Notes: generated from the sequence alone by a model not told the origin. DNA of 64,000 nt from Uranotaenia lowii (GCF_029784155.1 NC_073692.1:20899359-20963358), one strand, 5' to 3'; positions 34,061 through 47,137 are shown, numbered from the stretch's first letter. Numbers and translations: made by a program.

Positions 34061-35219
34061 TTTTCGTTTCCTTTGGCGGGGTTATTTTCACCATCACTAT
34101 GGGCCGGCATTAGAAGCAACCATTCAGCCAGAGTTCACGTGTACTGGATAGCAAATCAAAGCTTGCTTAGCATTAAAAACTTGAAATGGGAAATTTTGTT
34201 GTGTTGGATGTGTATTTTAAATTTTTCCTTCTACTGTTTAAAGCACGTGGTACCGGTACGAGATATTTGGATGCAATAATGAGCCTAAATGTTGGATTGG
34301 AAAATTCTACAAACCTGTTATGAATATATTGATTAAAATTGTAGTGGTTTTCAAAGTGATCTTTATCGCTGCTGGGGGGGGGGGGGGGGGGGGGAGGGCT
34401 TTGAGGGTCTACAAAAACAAATAGTGAACAATGAATTGACTTCTTCTGCTGATTAACTATTTGGACTGAGTGCTGAAAAACTGATGAACCGAGTAATCAG
34501 GCCAAAGCTGCGATTTGAAAACTTCAATAGCCTTCGAGGAATTTAAACTGGGGATAAGAAAATTGATAAGATTTTTAAATCTGAGGTTATGAGTTTTATA
34601 CAATTCAATTTTATTGGCCAATTACTAACTTTTGAGTTATTATTGATGACCAATGTAGTCGATTCAACCATCCAATTTTGAGTAAATTTATTGTAAAACT
34701 GTTTAGTACTGCAAATGCAAACAAATGATATCTTTGAATTTAACATTGTATACTTTTCAAACTAATTGATGGGATGTTTGTGCCAAAGAATAGAAAAATT
34801 GGATTGATGACTTCGGTTCAGAGAAGATCTGTTTTCCATAACTTCAAAAAACTATTAGCCAGCTTTCAACATTTAAGGTAAACTAAAAATAAAGCAGTAA
34901 AAAGCAAAAAAATAAAAAAATACACACATTCAATTGAAAACATTCAAAGTAAGTTTTTATCATGGTTCAACAAAGTTCGGAAGTCTTTTTAGAAATTTCG
35001 GAATAAATAAAATTAAAACAAACCAATGTACAAAAGGATTATACATCTTGAAAAGTGGGATAATCTCCAACAGAGATTTTCATTAGATAGGGGAGAGGAA
35101 AGATAAAAAAAAGCAGTTTCATCTTTTGAAGAAAAAAAATTAAGGCCAAATCTATTCAAGCTTCCTAAAAAATGATGGATGTAAAAAATGTTTTTAGTGA
35201 AAGGATGAATTACATCGAA
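34061..35219. other. AT-rich DNA with a long G run
   Basis: A pure G run of about 20 lies at 34376-34395. A poly-G run like this sits just inside the ends of the hAT-like elements here, but no adjoining terminal repeat could be recognised. Otherwise AT-rich with no supported gene. Confidence 0.5.
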
Positions 35220-36186
35220 AAACATCGCAAGATATAAAGTTACGAGTCAAGTTTCTACTATGTTTGAGGCCCATCTGTCCTTTCACTGGGGGGATAAGAT
35301 GTGGAAAAAGGACCTCCCTTTCAGTTTTATGCATTACTCGAAAACTAATCGAACAAAAAAAAAACAAAATTTCACAGGGCAGTATATCCAAGTACAAGAA
35401 ATGTTATTTTTATGTTTTGAGACCCCTCACTCTCACCATCGGGAAGAGGGGAAAGAAGAAGGAGGTTTTTATAGAATATTTTTGGATCACTCGCGAACTT
35501 ATTATTCAAATTTATTAACAAGGGTATTTGAGTAGATTTTTTTTCTATGATTGTTTCTACCTCCTTTCACTGATTCGATAGGGAGGTGGAAGGGGAGTTC
35601 TCATACATTTTTTAACAAATCGATTGCTAATCTCGCAAATGGTAACAAATTGCGAAGAGTATTTTAATTCAAGAAGATGAATTCTCGATGATTTGGTTCC
35701 CCTCACGGGATGCAAAGAGAAGGGAGGTGCCGTACGTTTGCTTTGACAAATTCCAGAGCTCATAAAATAAATTTGATCAAATTTTGCAGGGGAAAGTATA
35801 AGAATACGAGAAATGATTCTAAGGATATTAAAAAGCCCTTTTCACTTTCCAGTGGGGGTTATTTGATGGGAAAATAGTTCCGTACAATTTTTTGTATCAC
35901 TTGAGAACTTATTCAACAAATGGAACCAAATTTGAAAAAAAAGTATTCGAGTACAAAAAATGTTTCTATTTTTTTTTTAAGAAAAATTCCATACAGTACA
36001 GAGCCAGGAATGGGAAAGCTTTTATAGCATAGTTTTGAAAACTTTTCAAGCAATAGAAACCATATTTTATTTGAGAGAATTTTTTAAGATTCATGACCCC
36101 TCCTTTTTTCAGAGAAGAAACGGGAAAAAGGAAAGTATGTATTGCTTGAAAACTTATCAACCAAATAGAGCCATATGTGAAATGTG
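35220..36186 (+). repeat. Diverged tandem repeat block, second
   Basis: About seven to eight units of the same family as 31490-32900 (CACTCGCGAACTTATTATTC, CACTTGAGAACTTATTCAAC, CTTGAAAACTTATCAACC with pyrimidine-rich and GGGAGG parts). It ends where repeat T begins. Confidence 0.75.
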
Positions 36187-36790
36187 ACCCCTTTTTTCGC
36201 AACTGTAACAACTTCTGTCTACTTAACGAACAAATCCTCGTTACTGTTGTTTTTATGCGTGTGAGGAATCACCTTTGATGCCTTTTGAGCCAAAAGAAAA
36301 CCGTTCCGGTACATGAAAATTTAATAGCTATTGCAAATTTACGACCGGATTGTGGCGCGCCACCAGGCCATCATTAGCGAGGGCAAAAGCAAAAGTGTGG
36401 CACGCAAGAGAATATCTGCGACTTCGAGTGATTTTCATTCTACCGTATTTCGCTGGAATTGAAGTAGCATTTTAGTGTTACTACTTCTACTGAATTCAGC
36501 GCTGTACTAAATAAGGTGTGTCTTCTGTCGATTTGTGCAGTATTGATCGCAAATTTGTGGGTGGAAGTCCTACATAAATTATAATTACAGTACTTGGGCG
36601 GGTAGACTTAGACTTAACGATATCTGCAAAACATGCAATTAGAAGAATTCCTAAGCAGGGCGGCAGAGTTTGTGTTCGCGTGTTCGCCAGTCAATAATTC
36701 AAATATCAGTTGAGCATTTCCCACAGTAAAGTGCTAAAAAATTAACCGTTCCCCAAGATATCAATTTGCTAATCGTTTAACTGGATGGTT
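36187..36790 (-). repeat. Repeat T, copy 2 (inverted, uninterrupted)
   Basis: Reverse complement of 16660-17061 joined to 20510-20731, without the 3.4-kb hAT-like element. Clear matches include GGTGTGTCTTCTGTCGAT, TTGATCGCAAATTTGTGGGT, GGCGGGTAGACTTAGAC-type and AATAGCTATTGCAAATTTAC. Confidence 0.8.
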
Positions 36791-38369
36791 TTAAACATTG
36801 TCTTATTTTTCAAAGAATGTTCAAGCTTGAGAATGTCTGTGTAAACTACACTTTTTTACCCCAAAAAGTTTTTTTGACATGAGCTTCCATTACGTCGCAT
36901 AAAACATCTTCAGAATTTACATAAAACTGCTGCCAAAGTTATCAAAACAACTTTAAAATTTGTATTTCACATATAGAATATATTGTTCAGACTACAAATA
37001 TTCTAAATGCAAAGAAGTTGCGATTGGTTTATGTCATTTGTTGGTAATAAAACTGTTCGTTTACATTTTGTTTCATACGACGTAATGACTGTGACTGATT
37101 TTTTTGAAGAAAAAAATAGGAATGGTCCATTAATTGCCAAATTATTCAGTTTAAGCAGTTAAACTCCTTTTTTCTGTTTTAAAGTAGAGTTGTGGCTAGA
37201 AAATATTTCTTCATAAGCTCACCCCAAACACATTCGCAATATTCAAAGACAGGGGTGATCTGCAGCAGAAGAAAGAATCGTAACTTTGAATCTCAAATTG
37301 GTTCGATCGTTCGGTAGTCACGCTCCAGAAGGAGCCATAACTCTTGCCGGCAGCGTCTTTGCCCGGATCCGGAAGCTGGTGTTCCTTTTTGTCAGTGTGA
37401 TGATGGCATTGAAATTTCCCGTCTTCCATTTCTTGCTTTAAGTACTACAAACTCCTTTCCCATTTCGAATCTATTGAGGTTTTTCGCTCCAACACTAAGA
37501 CCAAGACCTGGACCCCATCCCCAAAAAGGTGCTAGAGCGAGTGCTGGGTCGCGTGTGGGATCCCTCAAATTGGACCACTCAATTCCATTAGGTACGTGAG
37601 TTGGGTAGTGTTTTTGCGTACAGGATACATTTTTCTCTTATTTATTGGATTGGCTTGGAGCTGTGTTCTTTCTTACGCTGCTGGTTGATAGGAAAAGCAA
37701 ACCTTTTCCGGATAAAAATTAGGGATGCAAGAATTGTTGAGCAGCTTTAAAAAAAGTGTGTAATTGAAATGGTCTGCTTCCGGTAATAAAAGAGAAAACT
37801 TTTTCCCCTTCGCCGTTTCACCGGTTCGTGATCGAAATATTACTTTTCGTATTCACCTGCATGTGTGAAACTTTTCCTGATTTGGATGATGAAAGTTTTC
37901 CAAGATATGAAAGTTGAAGAAAACATCCTATTCATCTTCTTTTCTTCGGTATCGATTTTGAAGCAGAAAGAGCTTGAAGTACGAACGAAAACTTGAAAGT
38001 ATTCAAACGGTTTATTTACCTGAATAAATTGGAAAAAAAATCTCCAAAGTTTGTATTGCCTTTCATTGAATAATATTTTTTTTTTGACTTTTAATCTAAA
38101 GCATTCATTTGTTCCATGGATTTCGCAGATTTTTTATTCAACCCAACTTTACAAATAACTTTGGTTCCATTAAATTTCGAAAAACTTAAAAAAAAGCTGT
38201 TGAATTATTCAATATAAATGAAGATGACCGTTCAAATAAAAGATACTGTGAAAAAACACGACCGCATTGTTACGAATAAAAAGAACAGTTTGGTTTTGTC
38301 AAATTGTATAGGATGACGTAGAAATCCTAACAATGACTGAGTATATTTATATCAACAGTGATAGGACCG
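36791..38369. other. Unassigned DNA
   Basis: 37200-37700 is less AT-rich and has a 72-codon minus frame (37211-37429) without a recognisable domain. The remainder is AT-rich. No gene is supported. Confidence 0.45.
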
Positions 38370-39190
38370 GGTCCAGTTATGATGCTATTCAGGAACTTGA
38401 TACGAAACTTGATCCTGATCAAGATCCTGCTCCTGAATTGAAACCTAATCATGTTTTGATCCAAATTTATCCAATTTTTACCTTGATCCTGAACCCGACC
38501 ATTATCTGGACTCTGATCTGGACTCTCATAACAATCCTGATTTCTATCCCAAACATGATCCGAATCCTGATCCTAATCTTAATTCCGATACTGATTTGAA
38601 TGGTCTTGATTATGATCTCATTAAACTTCTAGACTGATCCCGACTTGAGTCTGATCCCAATCTTGATATCGCTACTGATCAAAAACCGACCCTGATTCTG
38701 ATCCCAAACCCATTCCAGTGCTGGTTCTAACACTTATCTCCATTCATGTACCGATCCTTATCCAGAACCCAAAAATTATCCCGGCTCCAATCCTAATACT
38801 AAGCCTGTTCCTATATCCTATCATGATATCCTACCTGATTCTAATGCGGATCAAAATCCTTATCCTGAAGCTGATATCCTGATCTTGACCAAAACTTTAT
38901 TCTGATCCTGGATCCTGACGATGATCCTTATCTGGAATCATATCTAGATCTAAGGTTCAATCCTGATCCGATTCAGGAATCATGATCTTTCTCGTGAATT
39001 CTTATCTGGTGCCCTGATACTTAATCCGTGCTTACTAATATTGACTCTGGATCCTATTTTTTTTCTAATAATGATCTGGATCCTGATCTTCATACTGAAT
39101 CCTGATCCTGATCTTGCATCTGGTCTCAATGCTGGGTCCTGATCCTATTCTTATCCTGGATTGTTATCCTGTATCCTGATCCTAATCAAG
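38370..39190 (+). repeat. Degenerate hexamer array, (ATCCTG)n-like
   Basis: Over roughly 820 bases the text GATCCTGATCC, CCTGATCCTAATC, GGACTCTGATC and similar recurs. It is a strongly eroded repeat of ATCCTG/CCTGAT with six- and twelve-base spacing. Reading frames across it (for example 38333-38599) give periodic peptides and are not called as genes. Confidence 0.8.
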
Positions 39191-39872
39191 GCTGGATTAA
39201 CGGCGGATTAAATCCCCCAAAAGCTGGATAAAGTTCGTTTTTCAAGTCATCGACAACCAAATTTTTTATGTTGGAATCGATTCTCCAATATTCAAGGCAC
39301 GTTCGCAAAATTCGCTTTCAAATTTATGTCGGTTCTATTTGACCTGTAGTATGTTGTTGTTTCCAAATGTTTATCTTTTTTGATAATGTAGATTCATTTT
39401 GTACGTAATAAATTCTTATTTCTCAACATTTTATTCCGATATGTTTTAGTAATGCACATAACACATAACGTTTAGTAAGTAACATGCCAATTCTGAATAA
39501 AAAAATGCTCAAATGTTGATTCAATACTTATTGAAATTTTAAAAAATAAACTTTTCTAAATATGACTATTTTTTTGGGGGTTTTATGGATGTTTTGACTG
39601 TTACCCTGTAACTTCCGGTGGAAAGTATTAACAGTAGAAAACATCAAACTCTGGCTTCAATTCACAGTATCATATTTCCAATAAACCGATTTTTCATAAC
39701 AATAACAGTTCATAACATTCTAAGCATTCATTTAACACTTTCGATTGGAGTTTCTAAGTATTCTTTTTAATTTCATAAAAAAGCTACATACTTATTTAAC
39801 TATCAGTTGAAAAATTCACAAAAATTGATAAAGAAATCATATTTTCTAACTTCTATACGCTATATGTACCTA
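39191..39872. other. AT-rich DNA before element B
   Basis: No gene or clear repeat. The last seven bases GTACCTA (39866-39872) match those after element B. Confidence 0.5.
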
Positions 39873-42374
39873 GGCCCGTGCGAAGGACCCGTCCATGGGG
39901 GGGGTTTTTGAATCTCAAATTTAGCTTAAAATAATAGCAATACCAAAGACAAACAATAAAAAAAAGAAAGATATTTCTAACACCGTTTTTCACTTATGAT
40001 TACCACACAAAATAAAGATAAATTGGACTGATTAAAAAAACAAAATTTTCATATCACACCAGAATGAAAGTTTCAAATTTTCGGTAAGTCATTGATAATT
40101 TTTTTTTTCAAAATTATGTTCTTTATTCTGAACTAGAAATTTGTTTGGATTCTAAAATAACTATCCAATCTGGTAAAAATCTAATCATGATTAGTTTTTA
40201 GGAAAATGATAATAATTTTTATTCATCTTAATTAAAATTCTGTTCTTTATTTTCAACTGAAAGGTGATTGAAAAATTCCGCTGTAGAATATTGAATTTTA
40301 ACAAAAAATATTCCATCGCGATTAAAAATGTGAATTTTCGATAACTGAAAAAACCAACTTGAACTTGGGAGAATTTATTCAATGAGTGATGGTTTAATTT
40401 GATTTAATAAAAAGAAGAATAGATATATTTACCATTATTTGAAAAAATGCTAGTGAAAGATGTCAGAGAAAAAATCTATTTTTAGAAAAATAAATGACTA
40501 GTTCATTTTTGAAGTTCGACATAATAACTTCATGTTCAATTATACTTACAATGAAAATGTTAGGAAATAGGTAATTTTATGAATGATCAATGAAAACTGA
40601 TAATAATTGAAAGATAAGGAGTTCAAAGTTACAACAAATATTGCAAGAACATAGCAAATACAAAGATAGTTAACATTTCGCATTAAAATTAAGTTTAAAG
40701 TTGCTACCTACTTCAAATCATGTTTCAAACTTTTGAAGATTTATTTAAAAATCATGATTGATTCATGAAAGACGATTTTATCTAAAAAAAAATGATGAAA
40801 AGTTTTTAAATTTTCAATCACAAGTTTTAAAGTTTAAAATTACAAGCTTTGGGTCTTTTGTCACTTTCGATTGAAATATTGGGCCCTGGAAAGAACAGAA
40901 GGTTGAAACTTTGTTTATTAAAAATTAAGACTTAAAGGCTTATGTGTCAAGTATACAAAAAATCAGAATAAAAAAAAACTAATTTGTTTAAATTATTTCT
41001 AAAATTAAAATATTTCGACTAAAAATTCGGCAAGTTAATAAACAAACTGGAACAAAACTGTACTTTAAAATTCCATTAATTTATTTGAAAATTTAAGTAG
41101 AATATGAAAATGAAAATGATAAGTTTTAAAACATTTCGGGAGGTTTTTTTTAATAAACACGTTTCACCAAAATAATTTACAAAATTTAATTGATGACTCA
41201 AGGTAACAGCATTTTGGTGCTTTTTTTAATGATTGATTTGGTAGATTTTAGCGTTATGAACTCGAATCTTTTATCAAATTTGGTCGAACACTTTGAGGCT
41301 TATTCTGCGACTCGAGTGACGTGACTCACGAAATTTCACTTATTCGTCCTGACTCCAGGAAATCCTTCCGAAAAAAAATTGTGTATCGATGAGCTCTGAA
41401 GACCAATAACAGCTCATCCGAACGAAAATTTCGAGGCTAGAGAGGCTATTTAAGGCAGCAAAACGATATGGAATTTCGTAAGTCACGTCACTCGCGTCGC
41501 AGAATAAGCTCCTTTGAGTTTTGGTGATAAGGAGTTTTAAAATGTATCAGTTTAAAGTAAAACCAAACATTGATAACTGGTTAACTAACAAACCTATATA
41601 TACGAAAAATCTGATTCTGATTCTGTTTGTCATACTTCATCCAATTAAGGGATATTATTATGATGAAAATGATGCATGATTTATAAAATGTAAAATTCAA
41701 CAATTAAAAAAATAGAAAGATATCATTACAAGTACTTTTGACATAACTGTAGAAAGTGTAAAAAAAACTTTAACATTTAACACATTTGTTGAAACCTGCA
41801 AAAAATTACATGTTTTCTTAAAAATATCTTTAATTCAGTTTAGTTTAAAACTTCTTTAAAATTTGATAAATGATAAAAAGTTAAAAAAAACATAAAACTT
41901 CTGTAACTTTTTTCGCAGAACTCAAAAATACTTGAATTCTTGAGGAAAGTTGATAATTTTTTTAACATTTGTAATTAAAATAACGATTTTATTAAATAAA
42001 AGAAATGGTTCGTTTCAAACTCTTTCCTTATTTAGGTACACTTCATAATAAAAACCATTTCTGAAGACGAGGTAGGGTTTTTGTATGTAAAATTTGAGTT
42101 CCAATACAAAAGATTAATTTAATTGCAATTTAGAACCAAAGTTAGTTTTAATTCGTAAACGTTGAATAGTATCAAAGGTCGAAATGTTTCAAGTCAAGGG
42201 TGATTGAAGGCTGAATTCCGAAGGAGAAAAATTTCTGACTTGCTTGTTAACACTTGTTTTCAAAAACATTTTAACATCAAATAATTCCGTTACTTCGGTG
42301 AAAATTTTACTTGGAAAAAATCTTCATGGGGGGGGTTAAACCCCTAAAACCCCCCCCCGTTCGCACGGCCTTGA
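39873..42374. mobile_element. hAT-like non-autonomous element B, ~2.5 kb
   Basis: Left end GGCCCGTGCGAAGGACCCGT followed by CCATGGGGGGGG. The right end, reversed, is CAAGGCCGTGCGAACGGGGG. GTACCTA occurs on both sides (39866-39872, 42375-42381), extendable to 8 bp with one mismatch. Near the right end is a G-run/C-run hairpin (GGGGGGGTTAAACCCC). The exact left boundary is uncertain by two or three bases because the CA of the right end is not matched on the left. No transposase is visible. A nested MITE lies at 41298-41511. The interior is homologous to element A. Confidence 0.72.
41298..41511. mobile_element. Nested MITE, 214 bp, in element B
   Basis: Terminal inverted repeats GCTTATTCTGCGAC(T/G)CG then AGTGACGTGACT, about 30 bp or more, with a direct repeat CTTTGAG outside (41291-41297 and 41512-41518). 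The homologous part of element A (near 18045-18075) lacks the insertion, which independently supports these boundaries. Confidence 0.82.
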
Positions 42375-42381
42375 GTACCTA

Positions 42382-45302
42382 CATATTATTGAAGAATTTT
42401 GTAGTCGTCTCATAGTTAACGTCAAAATTTATTCCAGAATTTCAATCATCTAATCAATTCTTTTTTCATAATTCAGGTTTGTAGCTTTTTCTAATAAAAG
42501 TCTCAAACCCTGACTACAAATTTTTCAAATATCCCCTTTTTTACATTTTAAGAACTGAGATTTTTTAGAGATCAGGTACCTATGTTCTATGAAAATGATA
42601 ATAAAATTAATGAAAAAAACTTAAATTTGAGTCTAAAACACGGTTTATCGAGAAATGAGATATAGCGAAGCAAAGAAAAATTGGATGTCCTTTTTTTAAG
42701 AAAAATGTGTTGCTACCGGAAAATCTGGGATAGCGGTCAAAATTTTCATCGGACCTAAACATTTTACTAAATTTTTGGATAGATTTATTTTTGACAATTC
42801 CAATGGTAAAAAAAACTAAATTTCTGCAAAGCTGTTAGAAATTATGAAAAAAAAATTAAAAACAAAATTGTTTTTTGGTTTTTTTTCATAAGGGACAAAC
42901 TACAGCTAACCTGATAGAACATATCGCCTGAATTTTGAAATATTAAGAAACTGGAATACATTACCTAGACACTTCATTTTATTTCATCAAAATCTGTCAA
43001 CATTTGCGACCAGGGAACAACAACATCGGCTTTGGAGGATTAAGATAACATATCTTTCTGTATTGATACAACGTGGTGAAATATGGCACTAAATTAATGT
43101 TTGATAGAAAATCTAGGAATATTAAATTACTTATTTTTCTCTAATCCTTCATTTCATGATTTTTTATTTTTCCTTAAAAATCATTTTTAACAATTGGAAA
43201 TGATGAGTACAATAAAAAAAAATTAAAATAAAATACGATTTTTAACTTTTTCCATACATTAATTGTTGCAAATTTATTACTTTATGAAACGAAGGGTTAA
43301 CTTTTGAAACTTGTCAAAAGCATCCTCTTGAAATCTGAATCCGAAGTCGCTAATTTTATTGTAAAAGGTAATGAATTCCAGATTTTTAATTCTCTTTTTA
43401 ATTCTAAGTTGAAATTTTTGTTTTTTTTTATTGTAGGAAGTTTATGAATTCCTTTTAGGATGACTGAACCAAATTCTGAGCTTTAAATTATTATTTGAAA
43501 CAAATACTTTATTATTATTTTTTGTCAAGCGTCGCAACGCCAATGAAATTAAAAACCAAAATGTAATTTCCTTTCTTTTGCATTTAGCTTTATTGAGAAA
43601 AGCTTGCGCTAACATACTCAAAATCCAGTGCAAAGACGAATACAGGTTCTAGAATAGTCTTAGAAAATGCAGGTTAGTAAAAAGGTCGAAACAAAAAGCT
43701 ACAATTGAATAGTCGTCAAAAATTTTGTGTTTCGTGGATTTTAAATGTAAAGATGCAAAAATGTCACAAAAACGTGAACTTTCCAATACACTTTTCAAAA
43801 ATTTTCTTCTTTGACTTTTGACGGTTCATTATAAAAAATAAAAATTTTACACCACTTTCATATTTTTTTTTTGCTGTCACGACCTTAAGAAGAATTTTAA
43901 AAATATTTCCATATGTGTGACATATATGCAGCTTCAAATTTCTACTTTCTGTGAATTTTTTTAAGCACTTTATAACTGATTTACAGCATTTTTCCCGAAG
44001 CATGTTTTTACAAAAACATATCATCCACTTCGAATAACTTTGGAATTAATAATTGTAGCTCAATATAATCAAAGAATCATATTTCAGGCACGTTAAAAGC
44101 TTTCTAGAATTTCTCAGAATATAACATTTATTTGAGAAAAATGATTGTTTAGCGGAAAAAGTGTTTGAATACACTAAGGTTATTCTAACACGGTATGAAA
44201 TCCGTCGTTAACGTAAAGGACTTGGAATATTTTCGCTCAAAAAACATGTTGATTCGCAAGAGCCTTGTAGAAGACGACCCATGGTAAAAAGCCAAAAAAA
44301 AAAATAATGCATACTAAGTGTCGTTTTGCTTAGCGTTAATTAAAGCTCTTGAATTTGTCGTTCTGGCCCAAACTTACAATCTGATAAAGATAAACTAAAC
44401 TTTCTTTAACCTTCTACTGCATACAAGTCTCGAAGTTTCCTTTAACAGTTTTTGGCATAGTTCTGTCTTGTAAAAGAATCCAAACAATTTTCATGCATCA
44501 AAAATTCAATGAGCAATTATAAAATCAAAAAAAAATTTTACTTCAATCTCATTTCTTGCAATATTAAACTTTATCTACTTTTTGAAATATAATTCAATCT
44601 TTCAGCAAAAATTTCTTAGTAAGAGGACAATAATGGTTTTCCGTTCACGATTTTTTTTTCTCTTAAGATACATATTCAATGCAGTAGGGGCTTCAATTAA
44701 ACACACTGTACTGATTGTATACATGCGTATTCAAGTACGTAAATTAAAATATGATATTTGAGATATTATTCGATTTGCATTATAAAACATTCATCAAGTA
44801 ACTAATGATAGTTAAATTTATTCGTGCCAGCTTTTTTAGGTAGCTATTCATCACTTGCGTAGTTATAACTCAGAAAATAAAATAGGCTCCAAGGTGATTA
44901 AACCATCCACCCCATTGATTTTAATGGTTGTTTAAAAACTTCTGTAAATTGTTTTTTAAGTTAATTGGACAAAAAAAAAATTTAAATATCCTTTCAAAAT
45001 GCTTTCATCGACTTTTGGACAAATCGCCCTGCTGTTCGGTAAGATGTAAACATAACCACGTGTTTTATTACTCTAGATTTCGGAGTACAGTTTCCCATGA
45101 AAACAGACCGATTATCAAAATAATAAATTGATTTTCTTCTTTGCTTTGTTATAAATTATCATATGAATGTATAATAATTGCAACTTTCGTTCGGGTTTTA
45201 GTAAAAAATGTGCACTGAAAATCGAATCGTTACATTAAATTTTGCCGAGCGCAGCAGAAAAATTTGGTCCATACCGACACACTTGAAAATAAAGCCAAAA
45301 CT
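42382..45302. other. AT-rich non-coding DNA
   Basis: About 2.9 kb with no supported gene, RNA or repeat. Only short frames below 90 codons are present. Confidence 0.55.
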
Positions 45303-45313
45303 TTCAAAATAAA

Positions 45314-47126
45314 TCTATATAAATAAAAAGCAATTATCTGTATGTTTGTTTGTTTGTTTGTTTGTTTGTTTGTTTGTCCTCTATAGACTCAGCCGCCTTA
45401 AGAGCTAGAGATCTGAAATTTGGCATGGATGCTCATTAGGACCAGGAATGATGAAAAATGTTTTTAGATTTTTAGACGACCCCTTCTGAAGGGGGTCGTC
45501 CATACAAGACAAATATTGTTTTCACGTTATTGACGTTATTTTCCGTCGGATTGTGATGAAAATTTGCACATGAGTGTTTTGAGAGACGAGCAACCGATTA
45601 CAGTTATCAAATTTAGGGTCAGGGGTCGGCCAAAGGGGTCGTCCATATTCACTGATTAAATTTTTTGCGATATTGGCGTTATTATACATCGGATTGTGAT
45701 GAAAATTTGCATATGAGTGTTTTGAGAGACGAGCAATCTATTACAGTTATCAAATAAAGGGTCAGGGGTCGGCAAAAGGGGTCGTCCATATCCACTGATT
45801 AATGTTTTTGCGATATTGGCTTTATTTTACATTGGATTGTGATGAAAATTTGCACATGAGTGTTTTGAGAGACGAGCAATCTATTACAGTTATCAAATTT
45901 AGGGTTAGGGGTCGGCAAAAGGGGTCGTCCATATCCACTGATTAAAGTTTTTGCGATATTGGCTTTATTTTACATTGGATTGTGATGAAAATTTGCACAT
46001 GAGTGTTTTGAGAGACGAGCAATCGATTACAGTTATCAAATTGAGGGTCAGGGGTCAGCAAAAGGGGTCGTCCATATCCACTGATTGATGTTTTTGCGAT
46101 ATTGGCGTTTTTATAGATCGTATTGTGATGAAAATTAGCACATGGGTGTTTTTCAAGGACGAGCAAACGATTTCAAATTTCGAATTGCGGATCAGAAGTC
46201 TGCTGAAGGAGTCGTCCATACCCAACTATAATGTTTTGTGATTTTGACGTTATTCTACATTGGATTGAGATGAAAATATCCGCATAGGAGTTTTGAGGGA
46301 CGCTCTTTTGCTTTCAGGTTTCAAATCTTGACTCAGGGGTCGGCAAAAGGGGTAATTATCTGTTCACTGTTTTTACGATATTCTCTTTATTGAGCATAGA
46401 ATTGTAATGAAAATTGACACATGGGAGTTTAACAGAAAACATAACTGATTTCAGGAGTCAAGTTTTGAATCGTGGTAAAAAAAGGCCGTCCATGTTAGTT
46501 GCTCACTGTTTTCGCGATATTGTCGTGATCATGCATCGGATTGAGATGAAAATGTTCAGATGAGGGTTATAAACTATGAGCACTTGACTTCAGGTAGCAT
46601 GTTCCGTGTCAAGGGTCGGCGAGGGGCGTCTATATTCACTGATCTCTGTTTTCAAGTTCCTGACGTTATTTTACATATAATTTGTAAAAAATAAAATGGC
46701 ACAAGGGAGTTGTGAGGAACGTAAAATTGGTTTTAATTATCGAATTTCGGGCCACGGGACAGAAAAAGAGGGTTTCATTGAAAGTTCAGTGTTTTGTGCA
46801 ATAATTTTGTTCGAGGCAGTTAATTAATACCAATTTAAGTGTGAAGGTCAAGCAAAAGAGTCGTGCACATAAACAAATAGGACATGTTTCTGCCATAATG
46901 TCTAGATTTTGCAACCGATCGAGAAGAAAACACTCTCACATAAATTTTAATAAAAATCCAATCAACCGTTTTATTTGAATTTCAAGTAATAGTAATAGTA
47001 GCGACTTTTAACACTGTTGAATTTTTTCCCCAAAATCGTCAAAAGAATGTTTCGAATTCATTTTCTAAACTCATTTTGACGTACCAATGATTTAAAGCGA
47101 AACGAAGTTCGTACGGGATCAGCTAG
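45314..47126 (+). mobile_element. Helitron-like (Helentron/DINE-type) element, 1813 bp
   Basis: Starts TCTATATAAATAAAAAG, then a (GTTT)n microsatellite at 45343-45377, then CTCTATAGACTCAG. The middle is a tandem array. The 3' end has a hairpin ACGAAGTTCGT (47102-47112) followed after ten bases by CTAG. TC start, 3' hairpin and CTAG are Helitron hallmarks; a microsatellite plus tandem core is typical of non-autonomous DINE-type elements. Unusually, TTCAAAATAAA flanks both ends exactly (45303-45313 and 47127-47137), whereas Helitrons normally make no target duplication. No Rep/helicase frame. Confidence 0.78.
45500..46900 (+). repeat. ~142-bp tandem repeat inside the Helitron-like element
   Basis: Anchor GGATTGTGATGAAAATTTGC recurs at about 45550, 45692, 45834, 45978, 46120, 46262, 46400 and 46535, each followed by TGAGTGTTTTGAGAGACGAG and GGGTC.GGGGTCGGCAAAAG. 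The first four or five units are very similar, and units decay toward the 3' side. Confidence 0.92.
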
Positions 47127-47137
47127 TTCAAAATAAA

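Noticed and set aside
34376..34395. Long G run as a possible hAT-like end
   Set aside because: No adjoining terminal repeat of the A/B/C type was recognisable.
38333..38599. 88-codon frame in the hexamer array
   Set aside because: Periodic peptide explained by the degenerate ATCCTG repeat.
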